64,000 nucleotides of DNA, from assembly GCF_037126465.1 (NCBI RefSeq), contig NC_088202.1:97371962-97435961 (forward strand), in the 5' to 3' direction. Source of the stretch: Ornithodoros turicata. Its lineage: Eukaryota > Arthropoda > Arachnida > Ixodida > Argasidae. The notes under the pieces are model-generated. The model saw nothing but the letters and a program-made list of their open reading frames with translations, was not told the DNA's origin and made no database searches. Made by a program: the position numbers and the translations under genes. Shown in pieces: positions 31,880 to 44,394 of the stretch. Every line of letters starts with the position of its first letter. Position 1 is the first letter of the stretch.

Positions 31880-34800
31880 AGAACTGTCGTGCCTAGCTGA
31901 CACACGCCTTCTCCACCAATTGGCACTCCATTTGCGAGAACCACGCGTTCGGACTTGCGCGCCAGAAGGGTGGACGTTTGACAGAGACGTGGCTGATCGT
32001 GGAAGGCAACCCAGCGTTGTCTCTACCTACTGTGTTGCAGTCGTCCATTGTCCATGTTCGGATCACACCTGTTATGCGGTCCTTGTCTAGGGAAGAATGA
32101 CCGAAGCTGACGAGTTGCCCAAACAGAACGAATGAGTTTATTTCTTGCGCTCCGCACAACTAAAGTGCTCAAAACGTCGTCCTCCTCGAAGTCGCCACAA
32201 CTCCTTGACAAAAACGCCGCGCTATCAAAGTAATCCAAACTGTGCAAATAATGTGTTGTACAAATCAATTTCCAAAGATCAACTTTATTAACTGTCGGAA
32301 ACCCGATCCTAGAAATGTGACCAGATACTTGTGCACTATGTAGATCTCACACTCGTACTCTTATTTACAAAGTCATCTGCAAGTCATGTATGTACATCAG
32401 AAGATACAAATGACTTCTGTATAACATCATGATTCGGTAGTCCTTTTCAAGGAAGTGATCAAGTCACACAACCTAGTGTGTCATGGCGATGGAAACAACA
32501 TATTCGCGGCCGAAAACATTTTTCGTCATCGTCATAAAGCAGCCTTGCACTTTTGTAGCAGCTTTAATTACTTCTAATATACATACGTAATCAGGTGAAG
32601 TGTGCTACTGGCACTAACAGCATTGGAAAATGTCCAATGTCATGTGACCTATATCTGAAGCTTACTTCCTGTGTGGTTGAAGCAAGCTATGCGTAAAACA
32701 AACAGCGGCGAATAGCAAAGAAGGGTGTAATTTTTATCTACCATAATGCCTAGGTAAATGCTTTTTATTTATCGAAGGAAGATTGTGCTATGAAATGTTC
32801 TCGTGCGTCTTCTAGTCCACTGGTAAAAGTGTGCAAGACTCACGGGAAGAGCTACGCAACAGGTGCAAAGTGTGTGCATTCTGTTTCGCTTTTGGAAGGT
32901 CCATGCCGTTACACCGGCAGGCAGATTGCTACTCAATAAAACACCACCTACCAAGCAACCTTGCGTGCGTCGGTTCTGAACGATGATGGCGTCATTATTA
33001 TTTTACTTTAAGTTTACTGGACATCTCCAAAGTATTGGTGAGGGAGATTAGCGTTTCCACTTTCGCTGTCTTGCTGCGTTCGTGTATCATGTTGTAGTCC
33101 AGTTTAACTCCTAGACTGTGCCTTGTGTTTCTTCGGAAGGCTGTATTGGGGAAGTTGACTTAACTACCCATTCCGGAAGACATCTCCCAATAAACGAACT
33201 TGAAAAGTAAACGGCTGTAGCGTACCTTTGATGAGCTGTCATATTTAAACTCAACCTGGAGAAAGCAAATGGGGTACGTTTCAACATTGCTCAGAAACAG
33301 CTTGCGTTTCGTATCGCCTTCATGCTCATCGTTCCCTGTGGCTTTCATGCTAGTAGTACTCTGTCGCGAGACCGCTGGGGAAAATAAGGGGGGGGGGGAT
33401 GCACGTGACACCGATGTCAAGAGTTAGTTTACTTTAGTTTCTTTTTCACTTCACTGTTTCCTTTCAGCCACTGTTTGGCAAAATATTTATCTGAGCCGTG
33501 CGGTAATAGACCTAAACCCTGCGAAGATGACATCGGGCTAGAATACACAAAACGCTAATTGGATCCTTTGTGTAAACAATGATGCTCTCCTTCTGCTCTC
33601 AATGCGGCGTGCATGTCGCTAGCAGCTAAGGTGAAATGCAAAGTACCTAGAATGTTGGAAGTGGTTGACGCCGTGGAACGCGTGAAATGCTTGTACAAGA
33701 TATTTCAGAGTACGTGTGAGAGATGCGTCCACCTACAGTTTGTGCGTTTGAGAAAGTGGTATTCGTGGTAAGAGGTAAAACAACTACCGCTATCATCACA
33801 GAAGATGTGCTTACGCGAAAGGGCGCTGGGTCGCAATTTCACTTTTGAGGCGCGAGTCTGCGAACAGCGTGGTGGACATGCGCTGTCTTGAATTCAGGTA
33901 TATCTTGAGTGGAATGCCTCCATGATTTTTCTGGTTCCTCTGGTCGGTAGAACATTATGAATTGGATTGTGTTCATTTTCTAAACGACAGAAGTAGCGTA
34001 ATGACACATGATGTGTCAGAAGGAGCTTAAAAGCGCGGCCGAAATGTCCGAAACTCAATGCACCAAAGATGAGCGCATCTCAGTATATGAGATATGTTGT
34101 GCTTCTAACTCCTGTTTCACCAGATGCGGTGTATGGCAAATCCGTTGCATCTATCCTGCGCATCAATAATAGCACTGGTAATATATGTCCGAAATATATA
34201 TATATATATATATTGTTCTTTTTTGATCGGCAAGGCAAAATTCCCTACACATCCCGCTGCTTACCGCCATATCATTCTACCCCCCTACCCCCTCTAACAT
34301 TACCTTGGCACTTATCTACGCATCAAAGTATGATTTACGTCCTTTTTGTCGTCTGCTCCATGGAAAATAGTGCATCAGTATTTCAGACGCATCGCAGACG
34401 CCATTGTTTCCAGTAGATATAAATGGGCGAAAAATAAAGCAATTTCTTATTATTACCGCACTTTTCAGAACGAAGTAAAATTGAAACAGATAGATACTCG
34501 GCACAACAGAAAACGAAGTCAATCAATCTTCATTTTCTTTTTTGTTTCATTCTAAATATGAAAGACTGCCAACGGAATTTTCTGATCAAATATACGTTTT
34601 ATGAATTGCCACAAGGTAATGGAGGAAGAGAAGCATTGAAAGGCAGCTGTGTAGGATCTCATTTCTCTTTTTTTGTGGAAATCAGAGATTGAGAATATCG
34701 GTAAAGGAGAATAATAGTGACGCTGTCGAGAGGCGTCACCGCAAGAACAATAACATGCGTCGTTTAATAAAGCTGATGTTGATTGACGCTGACTGGTATT

Positions 34801-37163
34801 GACGGAGCGATGTTGGTATTGATAGAATTTGACAAATGTGACAAATTGTCCTATCACGTCGAGAGAAGATGTGAATTATCGGTACAACGATTTAAACGTT
34901 ACACCCCTTAAGGTGACCCCTAGTTTGGTGATGAGTGTTGTGTCCGACCGTGACGTAAATGGGGATGCAATGCAAGAAATTTCGTTCAAAAGAACCTTGT
35001 ATTTTTTTTAAATTCTTGACACAGCAGATAAATCAAAAGGCATGTTCGCACGGTCTCGGATTGACGCTTACCTAAGGAAGAACTATCGCACCTTTCCAGA
35101 CGTCGTATGGGGTGCGACCGAAATAAGGTCCGTTAAAGGCTGTTTTGATAAAATAAAACGTGACCGACCAGTTTTCTTGTCGAACTGATACCTTCAGTGA
35201 TTTGCGGAACAAAAACCAGAAGATAATGACACTGACGTCACAGTATCAGGGCACCCTGCCATACGATTCAATTATAAATAATTAACTGCGAATTTACTTG
35301 CAGTACTTCCACGCTGACTAGAAACATTGTGACGGCGAATGCCTTATTCGGGACCGTATTTCCCCTCCGTGAGTGAGCGTTGCACGTGACGACTACAGGG
35401 TTCCTCTACAGGTCCCGCGGTCTCCGTCTACAGGTCTCCGTCACGCATTTCGTTTACCACCTTGCCAGCGTTTACGTTGTTTTATCAGTTTCACCATGTT
35501 CGTTAATGGCACGTATAATTAGTAATTTTAATTAGTATTTTTTTAGCGAATGGGAGCTCGTTATGGATGTATCGGGTTGTGTTCCACTTGCGCCTTTATG
35601 CTTTGCTTGTATTTTTATTTTTCTTATGGACCATTTGTTCAACACGTTCAAAGAGACACAACAGTAAATCTCGTACTGCGACTTTTATGCAGTTCTGTGT
35701 GTCGAATCGCGTAGTGAGGATATTCAAAACTATTTCACTGCACTCATTTGCACTGCAATCATTACCGGTCATGAGAGGAATCATCCGACGCCTCGGCGAC
35801 GTGTTCTCCGTTACTGTTGTGATCTAATCACTATCTACGTAAGAGTTAGTGGCCATCACCGTCAAAAACAATATTGCAAATGATACTTTTGCAAAGAGCC
35901 AACTCTTGGAAAGTCTGCCAAGCGTAAAGTCCTTCTTCACTAGCGCCACCAAAAAGCTGGTGGATTGTTCTACATAGTTGCATGCATGAACTGCCTCAAA
36001 AACATGTCGTTACGCAAATTGATTAAAAATGACGAATGTGTCGGCGGTAATCGCAACACTTGAAATTTTCGGCAATAGGTCAGGTCAGAATAGAGTTCGA
36101 GACAAACTGTAACGCAGTGAAACCACCTACACCGTTTGCCGCCTTTGCAATATTGCGTGTGGGACCAATAGACGGTTTCGGAAAGTCCCAGAGTCCTTAA
36201 CACCGCTTTGAACTGTGGGTGCTTAGTAATACGAAACAAACGGGTGGACTCCAAACTGTTTCGATTTCTCCCCTACCGGTCCGTTGTCCACGACGTGTCA
36301 AGGTCAGCGAAAGCGAAACGTGAAGGATTATTCTTCGTTCCCTCACTCAGTAAGCGCCCAGGATGCAATGCGTGCTCAAGGAACACTGGGATTTTCTGAA
36401 ATCGTCTACTGTATACGGTCAGGCATTCTTAGAATAGTAAATTTTTGACGCGAAGGTCGCCCATGTGCAACCTGCTTCCAGCTCACTATATATAGACAGT
36501 AGATTACACTCGTCCGTGACTCGGATCAACATGCTGCTGCTATAGCGCAACGTCATAAGCAGCATTTCTCTTCTTTGTACAATTCAGAGCTCATATGTAG
36601 ACTTCGGACTCCAAGTATGCTCTAGCTTGGAACACAACATTTGGCAAACAACACTTGATGCAGTGCTAACAGTGTCTACAAACTACAAAAGGAAGACCTG
36701 CATCGAGATCTTCCCGGTCTTGACCACATGCTCCATCCGTTAGAAAAATACTGTTATCTAGTGTTGTGCCATTTAACTCCGAAACCTAGCTCAGTTTGTT
36801 TCCGCCCATTTTGTCGCGCCCATTTTACAGAGTAATTACAGACAACGGTTCAAACTCAGTGACAAGAGTGCCGTACGTCAACAAGCACGGCCAAACAAAG
36901 AATATTTTCCATCTCATGAGCAAGACACGGAATGTCCGCTGCGTTGTGTGATATGAACCTCCAGTATGCACAACAGAGGAGGTGCTATCAAGAACGCCTT
37001 ATTTACCGGAGCAAAACAACTGTACAATACGCGGCGCTGTGAGCACTCACTCCGACTGTCTGAACGCTTTCGAAGCATCTTATTGCCGTAAGCGTCGGCG
37101 GAACCAACGCACTACACAAAGGAAATTCTACACTGTTTTATACACTGCTCCGCCACGTAAAAT
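31880..37163. other. Long gene-free stretch
   Basis: Only short unsupported ORFs on both strands. Visible simple features are a G run (~33388-33397) and an (AT)n tract (34193-34213). This is downstream flank (3') of the receptor gene on the minus strand. I found no clear AATAAA that can be assigned as its poly(A) site. Confidence 0.5.
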
Positions 37164-37643
37164 TCACACACGGCAAGTGAAAACACCGTGACGTCGTAAC
37201 GTGTCGTCGTCGTACCTACTCAGCTGGAGTTGTCTAAGGAAGGATGTGTTTTCGTAGCGCGGGCCCTCACACTCATCTACCGAGGCGTGACGTCTGAGGG
37301 GAGGACGTCGAGGAAGTGTTGCCGAAGCTAAAGGTCGACGCATTTCCATGGCATCATGTGCCGGAGGAGAATACTGCGAACTCTGTCCCGCTGTCCAGGA
37401 CGCGAAGGATTCTGTGGAAGACACACTGCCCCGTCGTGAGGCGTTGGGGTCGCTGCACTGTCTGTGAGGCGCAGTGAAGGCACAGTTGTTCCGGCGGTAG
37501 TGGTGGCTGTGGCCCGACGAGCCTACTGGGTTCCTCGGTGAAGCGAAGGACCGCTCAGCAGTGGCGGGCACCGCCCCGAGGTACGCCTCTTGTCAAACGG
37601 GAGTTGATATGGCACGCCGTTCACGCTCGGGCGTATCACGGAT
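37164..37643 (-). CDS. Receptor tail, last exon with in-frame TGA
   Basis: Acceptor TTTCTTTTGTACGTCATGCAG gives phase 0, matching the donor of the upstream exon. The frame reads IRDTPERERRAISTPV and meets TGA at 37593-37595 (followed by C). The same frame stays open for 142 more codons to TGA at 37164-37166. That extension looks like a real cytoplasmic tail: it is Ser/Arg-rich, with RRGSVSSTESFASW (basophilic kinase-type sites), a Pro/Arg-rich part (LPRRPPLRRHASVDE) and C-terminus RRHGVFTCRV. Either the TGA is read through, it is a recent nonsense mutation or base error, or an unseen splice skips it. The predicted tail is 210 residues from the TM exon to the first stop, 353 with readthrough. 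Confidence 0.75.
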
Positions 37644-38104
37644 CTGCATGACGTACAAAAGAAATGAATACAGATGTAGGAACACAATGGTTGCATCATC
37701 ACTTTACATGCATGCACAATCACATTTGGTTTAACATACTGCCACTACACCATAGGCCTTTTGTAGCTCCACGTTCTCAGTGAGAGAAGTAAGTGGAATC
37801 TACTCTTCGCACACACTGACTGACAACTAGTTCAAAATAAGAGCACCTCCTTGTGATCAGTTGGCCAACAAAAGCATAATGTCCAGTTCAAGAGAAAGGA
37901 AGACAGGAAACAAGAAAATAAGTCGTTCTTCACACAAAGCAAGGTCCTCAGAGCATTTTCTCCGTCTTTCATGGTCAATAATTCGTTGGCAATGGTCCTG
38001 TTGCAAGACCACCGATAACGACGAACAACTTTTTTAGCTGCCGGTGTCGAAAATCACGAACGTGCACGAAATTGTCTTCACGAAGCAAGAACAATGGCAA
38101 TATA
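37644..38104. other. Intron sequence, nothing recognised
   Basis: Left end of the 11.6-kb last intron of the receptor gene. No TE ends or ORFs of note. Confidence 0.5.
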
Positions 38105-38215
38105 TATGTCGGGACACTCCCCTTAGAAGTCGGCCCAGGACGCGCATTCTCCCACAGGGCGTTAGTCGTGACGTTGCCCACCTCTGTGAGGCCGACAACA
38201 GCGAGATCTTAAAGC
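38105..38215 (+). mobile_element. SINE body fragment
   Basis: GAAGTCGGCCCAGGACGC followed by GCGTTAGTCGTGACGTTGCC and CACCTCTGTGAGGCCGAC. The first motif matches the bodies of the SINEs near 31 kb and 53.9 kb. Head and tail are absent. Confidence 0.65.
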
Positions 38216-38807
38216 AATACCACCACCACCACCAGGAGCCTTAGAATGGAATAGACTAATCGGTGCGTGGGGTACTCGCTACTTGCTGAAGAACAGTTCT
38301 GAGCTAGGCGGCTGCTCATGTTCACAGTTAAACGATTACAAAGCCGGAAGCATGGAACTATGTGAAGATGCTATCATGAGTTCGCAGATAGCAAAAGGGG
38401 TGTCGTTCGCTTCATACGATGAGCGCAGTACGCACAACCATGCAGTGTTGTACCCCTACCAAAACTAAGTACCGAAATACTGGTACCTTCTACTCCACAG
38501 AAAAGTAGCGCAATATTAGCGTCGCTAAAATTTGAAAAACTAACGCGATACTGCTAACGCTACGAAATAAAAATAACGTAAATACTATGCCGCTACTTAA
38601 CCGCTACCGTAACCTTCTCTCTGCAACACCTTCCCGTAGGCATCACGTTGTCGAATGTGTCTAAAAACAGTGCAATATTTAAGTTCCCTCAAGTACAGTA
38701 TAAAGTACACTTACAGTCGATATATATATTATTTCACATCGATCTTGACCTTGAGCTGATGCGCATTTAAGACATAATTTAATGTACATTGCGCATATGT
38801 GTGCAAC

Positions 38808-39000
38808 AAACAACAACAACTTTATTGTGAGATGATGAATGGGGAGTTTCATCGCCAGGGGCGATACCCTACCCCATTGCTAGTGCGGATGCGGGGAATG
38901 AAATAATGAGCCTTTCACAATAAGGATAAGTCCTATGGTATACAGAGAGGTGAATACAGCTTTGAGGGCAGAGCGTTGGTGGGCATATATGTGCATTTTA
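38808..39000 (-). mobile_element. Probable LINE 3' end with TTG tail
   Basis: On the minus strand, GATGAAACTCCCCATTCATC and CTCACAATAAAG run into a (TTG)n tail at 38808-38820, the form of a LINE 3' terminus with a simple-repeat tail. No coding part is recognised. Confidence 0.45.
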
Positions 39001-39560
39001 TCATTTTCAAATGTTTGAAACACAAGACGATTTTTCTGCAATGACAATATTTTGTCCGAGATATCCACGGATCCCAACCTCAAACCCTTCCGTCTGCTTC
39101 CCGTTGACGGAATGGTTAGGCTTCCCTCTGATCAAGTGGCGCAACTGCCATCATAAGCGGTTACTCATCGAGTCATCATTAAGTGGCCATCAGGAGGTGA
39201 AAAGATCAAACGAATGGCAATGTTTGCTCTCGCCAGGGCCAGCGCCTTGCTGTTGGCATACTGCACCGAAGCTTAGGTCTCACAGGAACTTGGAGCTAAT
39301 GTTGTTGCCTGTACCCCCTGCTTGCCTTCTTCCAGCCACACGACAGCTTTTCCTACAAAGCGTTTGACTATTCGGAAATCTACGTTTAATACGCTTTTTC
39401 TGGGAGTATGAGTTCGTCTGGTAGAGTCTGTCCGTGTGAGATTACCTCCGTAATGAAGCCTTTACAGAAAAACAAATAGATGTAGCTTTTCCCTGAACAT
39501 GTCAAACGCTATCAACAACTGTGTATCGCCACGAAGCGAGTGTGGAAAGAGCATTAATAA

Positions 39561-40173
39561 TAGAGATGGGACGAATCCAGAAATTTCCGAATCAGAAATC
39601 CAAGGAAGGTTCTGGAAGGTCAAGGAAGAATCCACGAATCTTTTGAATCTCGAATCCTTTCATCAAAAAGAGTTTAAAAAGCCAGGGGAAAAACACTTCT
39701 ACTGCAAAGTGTTTTGAAGCAGAATTTGATATCTTTGTTTAATGAAAAACAAATTGAATAATAGTTCAGTTTCAGTGAGACACCATACCCATATACTTCT
39801 TCTTAAATGTAATTTATTTAACATGTTGTTCATCGATTACAGAGAGTAGATAAACTATCGAGTCTGAATTCTTTCCATAAAACTAACATAAGAAACAATC
39901 AAAAGCAAAACCATGTTACTTTTAAACTTGAAATGTAAGTGTTCCTGCCTGAACTCTTTCAGTCCAGGCCAATGTCAACAAACAAACAAACCAGAAATCA
40001 CCCGCCGGCCAATCAGGCTTTCGGCGGACTCCGGAGGTGCGAATTTTAAAAAGAAACAGACAAACATGGTTGGTGGATTCGAAAGATTCAATTCGCTGTT
40101 TTCGGCACTGGTATTCGGATTTCCGAATCTCGAATCCCTGCCTAGGACTCGAGGATTCAGTTGACCCATCCTA
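39561..40173. mobile_element. Non-autonomous hAT element (613 bp)
   Basis: Flanked by an identical 8-bp duplication ATTAATAA (39553-39560 and 40174-40181). Ends are inverted: TAGAGATGGGACGAATCC at the left, and TAGGATGGGTCAACTGAATC reading in from the right. TAGRGATGGG ends and an 8-bp duplication are hAT hallmarks. The interior repeats CGAATC / GATTCG motifs and has no transposase. It lies in the last intron of the receptor gene. Confidence 0.85.
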
Positions 40174-40608
40174 ATTAATAAGCATGTTGGCAAACACTGA
40201 CTCCCGAATAGTATTCATTTTGTGTGACCTCTCAATTCTTCATACTTTTCGCACAAGTTAATTTTGAACTTTTAGAAACTGAAAAGTTGCGACCCTCAAC
40301 ATTCACTTCGCAAAGGACACACTTGGAGCTAGCCCCGGTTTGGCGGACAGACATCACGTGATATATAAGTACAACGTAACGCATCTGTGACATGTTACTA
40401 ATTACCATTATACTTTTTTTAAGAGCAGCTGCAACTCCTGAGAAGTGCGGTTTAAGCTGTTAACGGTTGTAACGTGCGAGTTCCGAGGCTGTGAGGCGAT
40501 CTGCGCCATCTGCTGGCCTTTCTCACTCTCCGCGTCTCTGTGTCGCTTGCTCGCTGTATCGCTGTTGTTTGCAAAACCTCGCATCCGAGTGATTTAAACT
40601 AATGCCTC
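40174..40608. other. No gene seen
   Basis: Short AT-rich intronic stretch between two transposons. No structure beyond their target duplications. Confidence 0.5.
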
Positions 40609-41173
40609 TTTTGCGTTCTTGAGGGCATCAGAAAATTCCTTGATCATCGTATTAATTAATTTGCACAAATTAACTTTTCAATTATTAGAGATAGAGGCTC
40701 GGTTCAAATGTAACATTGGTAGATCTTGTTCCCCTGATGCGATTGCCGTTTTTAGAATCGAAATCGGCCCAACCGTTGTTCTACAGTCCTTTGCCGAAAA
40801 ACCAGCCGCCGGATCCAAAGCGAAACGCACCGCTCCGAAAATATTGTCGCTGCTGGCGCAGCTGCTCTAAATGTCCCTAATTGGCTGCGTCATATATGTG
40901 GAAATATTTGGACGCTCATTGGTCTCCTAGAACAAGAGCCAGTCTTCCTTCGCGCTGATTGGGCGGGAGTCATTTGATTGAGGAGCGAGGATCCGGACGG
41001 TCGGTCGAACGGAGGAGAAAGTAAAAAAAAAAAAAAAAACACGGAGGAGACATGTCCAGCCACGCGTGATCTCTCGGACTACAACCGTTGTGCTCGCAGA
41101 CGCTAGCGGGTAGTTTAGAGGGTTTTGAATGCTTCAGATTTAGATTATGGCGAACAGCTAATGTGAAAACGGA

Positions 41174-41303
41174 ATGGCACGTCCAGCTGATCATCACAAC
41201 AGCGGAAAGACGAACATGACAGGGCACATTCCGGCACCTCCAAATGACGCAGAAATCGTTCGTGAGGAAGTCTGCACTCCTTCAGATGTCCCGCAGATGA
41301 ACG
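41174..41303 (+). CDS. Small two-exon ORF inside the MULE, exon 1
   Basis: ATG at 41174 (in-frame stop 15 bp upstream) gives 43 codons, MARPADHHNSGKTNM through CTPSDVPQMN, and stops at a G|GTAAAA donor in phase 1. It is not a recognised family. It could be a host gene fragment captured by the element, or the remains of a transposon gene. Confidence 0.4.
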
Positions 41304-41651
41304 GTAAAACAAGTTTGGTTACTTTTTGTTACCGAAGGAAGTAACTCAGGTTTATGCAGGTGAAGTGTATTACGTACAACATTTTGCGAGTCACTCTGTA
41401 CGTTAGAGGCGTTTCATAGTGCAGTGCGTTGCCGTAACTTGAGCGTTTCGGATATGCCGCTAATCAAATTATGTGTGGTTATTCTAGTTGCCCCTCCTGC
41501 ACGTCGCAGCCGTTCATTCATTGTGATCTACGAACGTTTGTGACACGACTTTGGTGTTCAAATACGAAATCAACATCGATTGCCTATTCCTAACAGTGAC
41601 TTTCGTTCAGAGTTACGCATCATCAATAAATTGTTTTTATTTTATCTTTAG

Positions 41652-41782
41652 TGCTCCCGCAGCCATCGGCAACAACGACACCCCTGGCCCAGCTGTTTTC
41701 AAAAACTGTACATGCTGGGTGTGCGAACTGCGATTGGCTTTTAAACTGCTCTTCGGTGTCGAAGCACCTAAAGCGCCAGTGA
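41652..41782 (+). CDS. Small two-exon ORF inside the MULE, exon 2
   Basis: Acceptor TTTTATTTTATCTTTAG, then TG completes the split codon and the frame reads LPQPSATTTPLAQLFS and HAGCANCDWLLNCSSVSKHL to TGA at 41780-41782. The CxxC plus later Cys and His could be a degenerate zinc-binding motif. A strong AAG|GTATGT donor at 41806 lies 24 bp past the stop, which suggests the original exon was longer and is now broken. Combined product is ~86 residues. Confidence 0.4.
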
Positions 41783-42204
41783 AGCCTGTTACAAGACGTG
41801 AAAAGGTATGTACCTGTATGTATGTAAATGTATGTATAGGTATGTTAGGTAGTTTTTCGAAACAGTTCGCGAGGACAAATAAACTTGCTTTATCAACCGC
41901 CACCGCGTTTTGTTTCTCTCCTTTGGGACAACACGTACGTTTCTCTACAGCAGGCGCGGAAGAAAAAGAGACGCTGGAAAAGCTGGGGCTGGGGGGGTGG
42001 GGGGACGAGAAGAGAGAGACAAAAAACCCGAGAAGAGAAGGGGAATGAGGTTGGGAAAGGAGGTCGGTCTTGCACTTGAGCATAGTTTTTTTTTTTCCAC
42101 GCTGCTGATCTTGACCGCTGTGAGTGGCTCCTGGAGATCACGTGGTTTGGCCGCTGCCATTTTCTCTGGACCATTGCGTCTATATGGGAGCTTCAGACGA
42201 ATGA

Positions 42205-42704
42205 AAAAAAACGTGTTTTTCTTTGTTTTATTTATTTTCGGGCCCGCTGACCGCGCGCGTTTCCCTCGCCTTCTGATGTGATAGAGGCAGGGACATTCTA
42301 GGGGCTGCGGTTGCAAAATTGTCAAGTGGCCCCAACGGGAACGAATAAAGAGTTTGGGGCGTTCTTTCGGTGACCTTGAGACCTTGGGGGAGTGTCTGCG
42401 TCTGAAGCTTGCTTATCGGATGGCTTTCTTGCGACACGAATCAACCTGACCAACAATCCGCATTGGAAAAAAAAATATATATAAATGAATAAAGAAAGAA
42501 AGAAAAATAAAAGACGCGGCACAGTCTGATACAGTGCGATTGGTTATCGTTTCGCGATTTGTACTGGGCTGGCAGCAGTGACATCTGAATTTTGCAACTG
42601 CAGCCCCTAGAATGCCCCTGCCTCTGTCACATCAGAAGGCGAGGGAAACCCGCGCGTCTGCGGGGCCGAAAATAAACAAAACAAAGAAAAACACATGGTT
42701 TTTC
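42205..42704. repeat. Nested inverted repeat inside the MULE
   Basis: 42205-42320 and 42589-42704 are reverse complements (shared landmarks GTTTCCCTCGCCTTCTGATG and TTCTAGGGGCTGCGGTTGCA) around a ~270-bp centre containing an A-rich tract. It may be a hairpin element inserted in the MULE. Confidence 0.75.
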
Positions 42705-43009
42705 GGAAAAAGACTGTGGAGCAACGGTTGGGCCGATTTCGATTCTGAAAACGGCAATGGCATCAGGGGAGCAAGATCTACCAGTGTTACATTTGAACCG
42801 AGCCTTTATCTCTAATAATTAAAAAACTAATTAGTGCAAATTAAATAATATGACGACCAAGGAATTTTCTGATGCCCTCATAATGCCTCATAACCGCCGT
42901 AGCACATGTCACCATTGGTGGAATTATAGAAATCTAATTTGAATATATTTAAAAAAATGTCGTAGTTAGCTGGAACACACTGTATATATAAAGGCGGACA
43001 CTGTCACAC

Positions 43010-43850
43010 GTTAGTAATCAGCCAGTGTAAGAGATATGATACAAGATGGTGGGAAATCCAATACTATGGAAATAAAATGTGATTTGACTTTGTATGTAAA
43101 TGATCGACAAGAATGAGTATCCCTGATTTGAGATTGTATTCCAGATGCGGGAGCCAAAGTAAACAAGCGAAAAGGGATCGAAGTTCGCTCTTGATGTTGA
43201 GGCATAAAGTGTGTTAGTGTGATTTCTGAGAAAATAACTGGTCGAGTGTCGTGCGATTGACAACATGTCGATGAAATTATAGTACAGTTTATACATGAAG
43301 AATGTAATTTTTTAGTAATTTTATAGCGAACACGGTTATGTATGTCATAAATATTGAGCTGCCCGAAGAAAGAACCACAAGATCACGCGGATTAAATAGT
43401 AGCATTATCGGAAGGACTCTTCCTTGCATGACTAGGAGAGAGTTCAGATTTGTTCGGTAGCTTAGGCCATGAACTTCAAGGGCGTATGAAATATGCGAAT
43501 GTATCAACGCAATGTGTACTGTGGTGAGGGTGCTGAAAGGAACTAAGTTTCGGAGTGAAGCCAAGGCATATGATCCTGATGAAATTTTACTGCGAATGAG
43601 TTGAAAATGTTCTTGACAGCTGAGGTTTTAGTGAAAGGCAATCCCAAGGAATTTAACGCTTGGTACCCTTGTGAGAAGGTGACTACCAAAGAATAGCTGT
43701 TCGATGTGTATTGCGACGCGCTTTTGATAAGGATGAAAAATTACGTATGAGTTTTTTTTTTCTTTTCTTTTTAAAGCCGGTAGCAAGCTTGTTCATCAAT
43801 AACCAGTCATAGAATTTATCCATAGATAGATTTAGCTTGCATCTCAATGG
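43010..43850 (-). pseudogene. CR1/L2-like LINE RT, 3' fragment
   Basis: Minus strand: MDKFYDWLLMNKLAT, then SVKFLGIAFH (the block after the palm), KISSGSYALASLRNL, HIALIHSHISYALEVHGLS (matches the YxSLIxxHxxYxxxxWG block), then NTLYASTSRANFDPFS and SRIWNTI, in two or more frames. The order is that of the RT thumb and C-terminus of CR1/L2-type LINEs. It is 5'-truncated with stops and frameshifts, so dead. Confidence 0.8.
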
Positions 43851-44394
43851 ATGGTGCGCGAGTCGCCTCAGGCTCTTCTGGAGTCCGCTAGCTTGCTTTG
43901 CGCAGCAAGCTTTGAAATTCCATTGCTGAAAAAATGCTCAATATACAGCAGAACTATTACGTATCTGAAACGTCCAAGTTACAAGCTTTCAGAAAACCAT
44001 ACAATTTCTGCACGTTTGCCACTCACTTTACAGTTCCTTTCATGTGACAGTGTGATTTACCGAACACCCCATCAAATGTTTGCTAACAGCGGTTCTTCCT
44101 GACGACAAACTCGCACACCAGAAGCCTTTCCCGATAAAAGTGCATTTTGTAACCACGCGCGGTTGATATCGCCTTCGCACCTTTCCCCCGCGCCTCTCCT
44201 CCACGTCCTTCTTTCCTGCCGTGCTCCTCATCTCGCTTATTGGCTGCTAAACGCGTGTTCCCTGGACCTCCTTACGTTAGCTTGGTATACGGCTCGCGCA
44301 AAGGAGCGTAGACATATCATTGGCGCTCCATTCGGTGCGCGGTGACGCCGTCGCTGTCACGTAATCAAGCACAGCGGCGACACGGCCAACTTAA

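Larger units (their letters stand above)
40609..42880. mobile_element. Mutator-like element with ~190-bp inverted repeats
   Basis: 40620-40807 is the reverse complement of 42690-42880 with ~90% identity by eye, starting TGAGGGCATCAGAAAATTCC. A 9-bp direct repeat TAATGCCTC flanks it (40600-40608 and 42881-42889), abutting the right end and 11 bp from the left end. Long inverted repeats plus a 9-bp duplication fit Mutator-like elements. Inside are a plus-strand two-exon ORF, poly(A) and poly(T) runs and a second, smaller inverted repeat. No MULE transposase is seen, so it is non-autonomous. Confidence 0.7.

Noticed and set aside
41551..42048. 165-codon ORF within the MULE
   Set aside because: It runs through an intron, exon 2 in another frame and low-complexity G-rich sequence.
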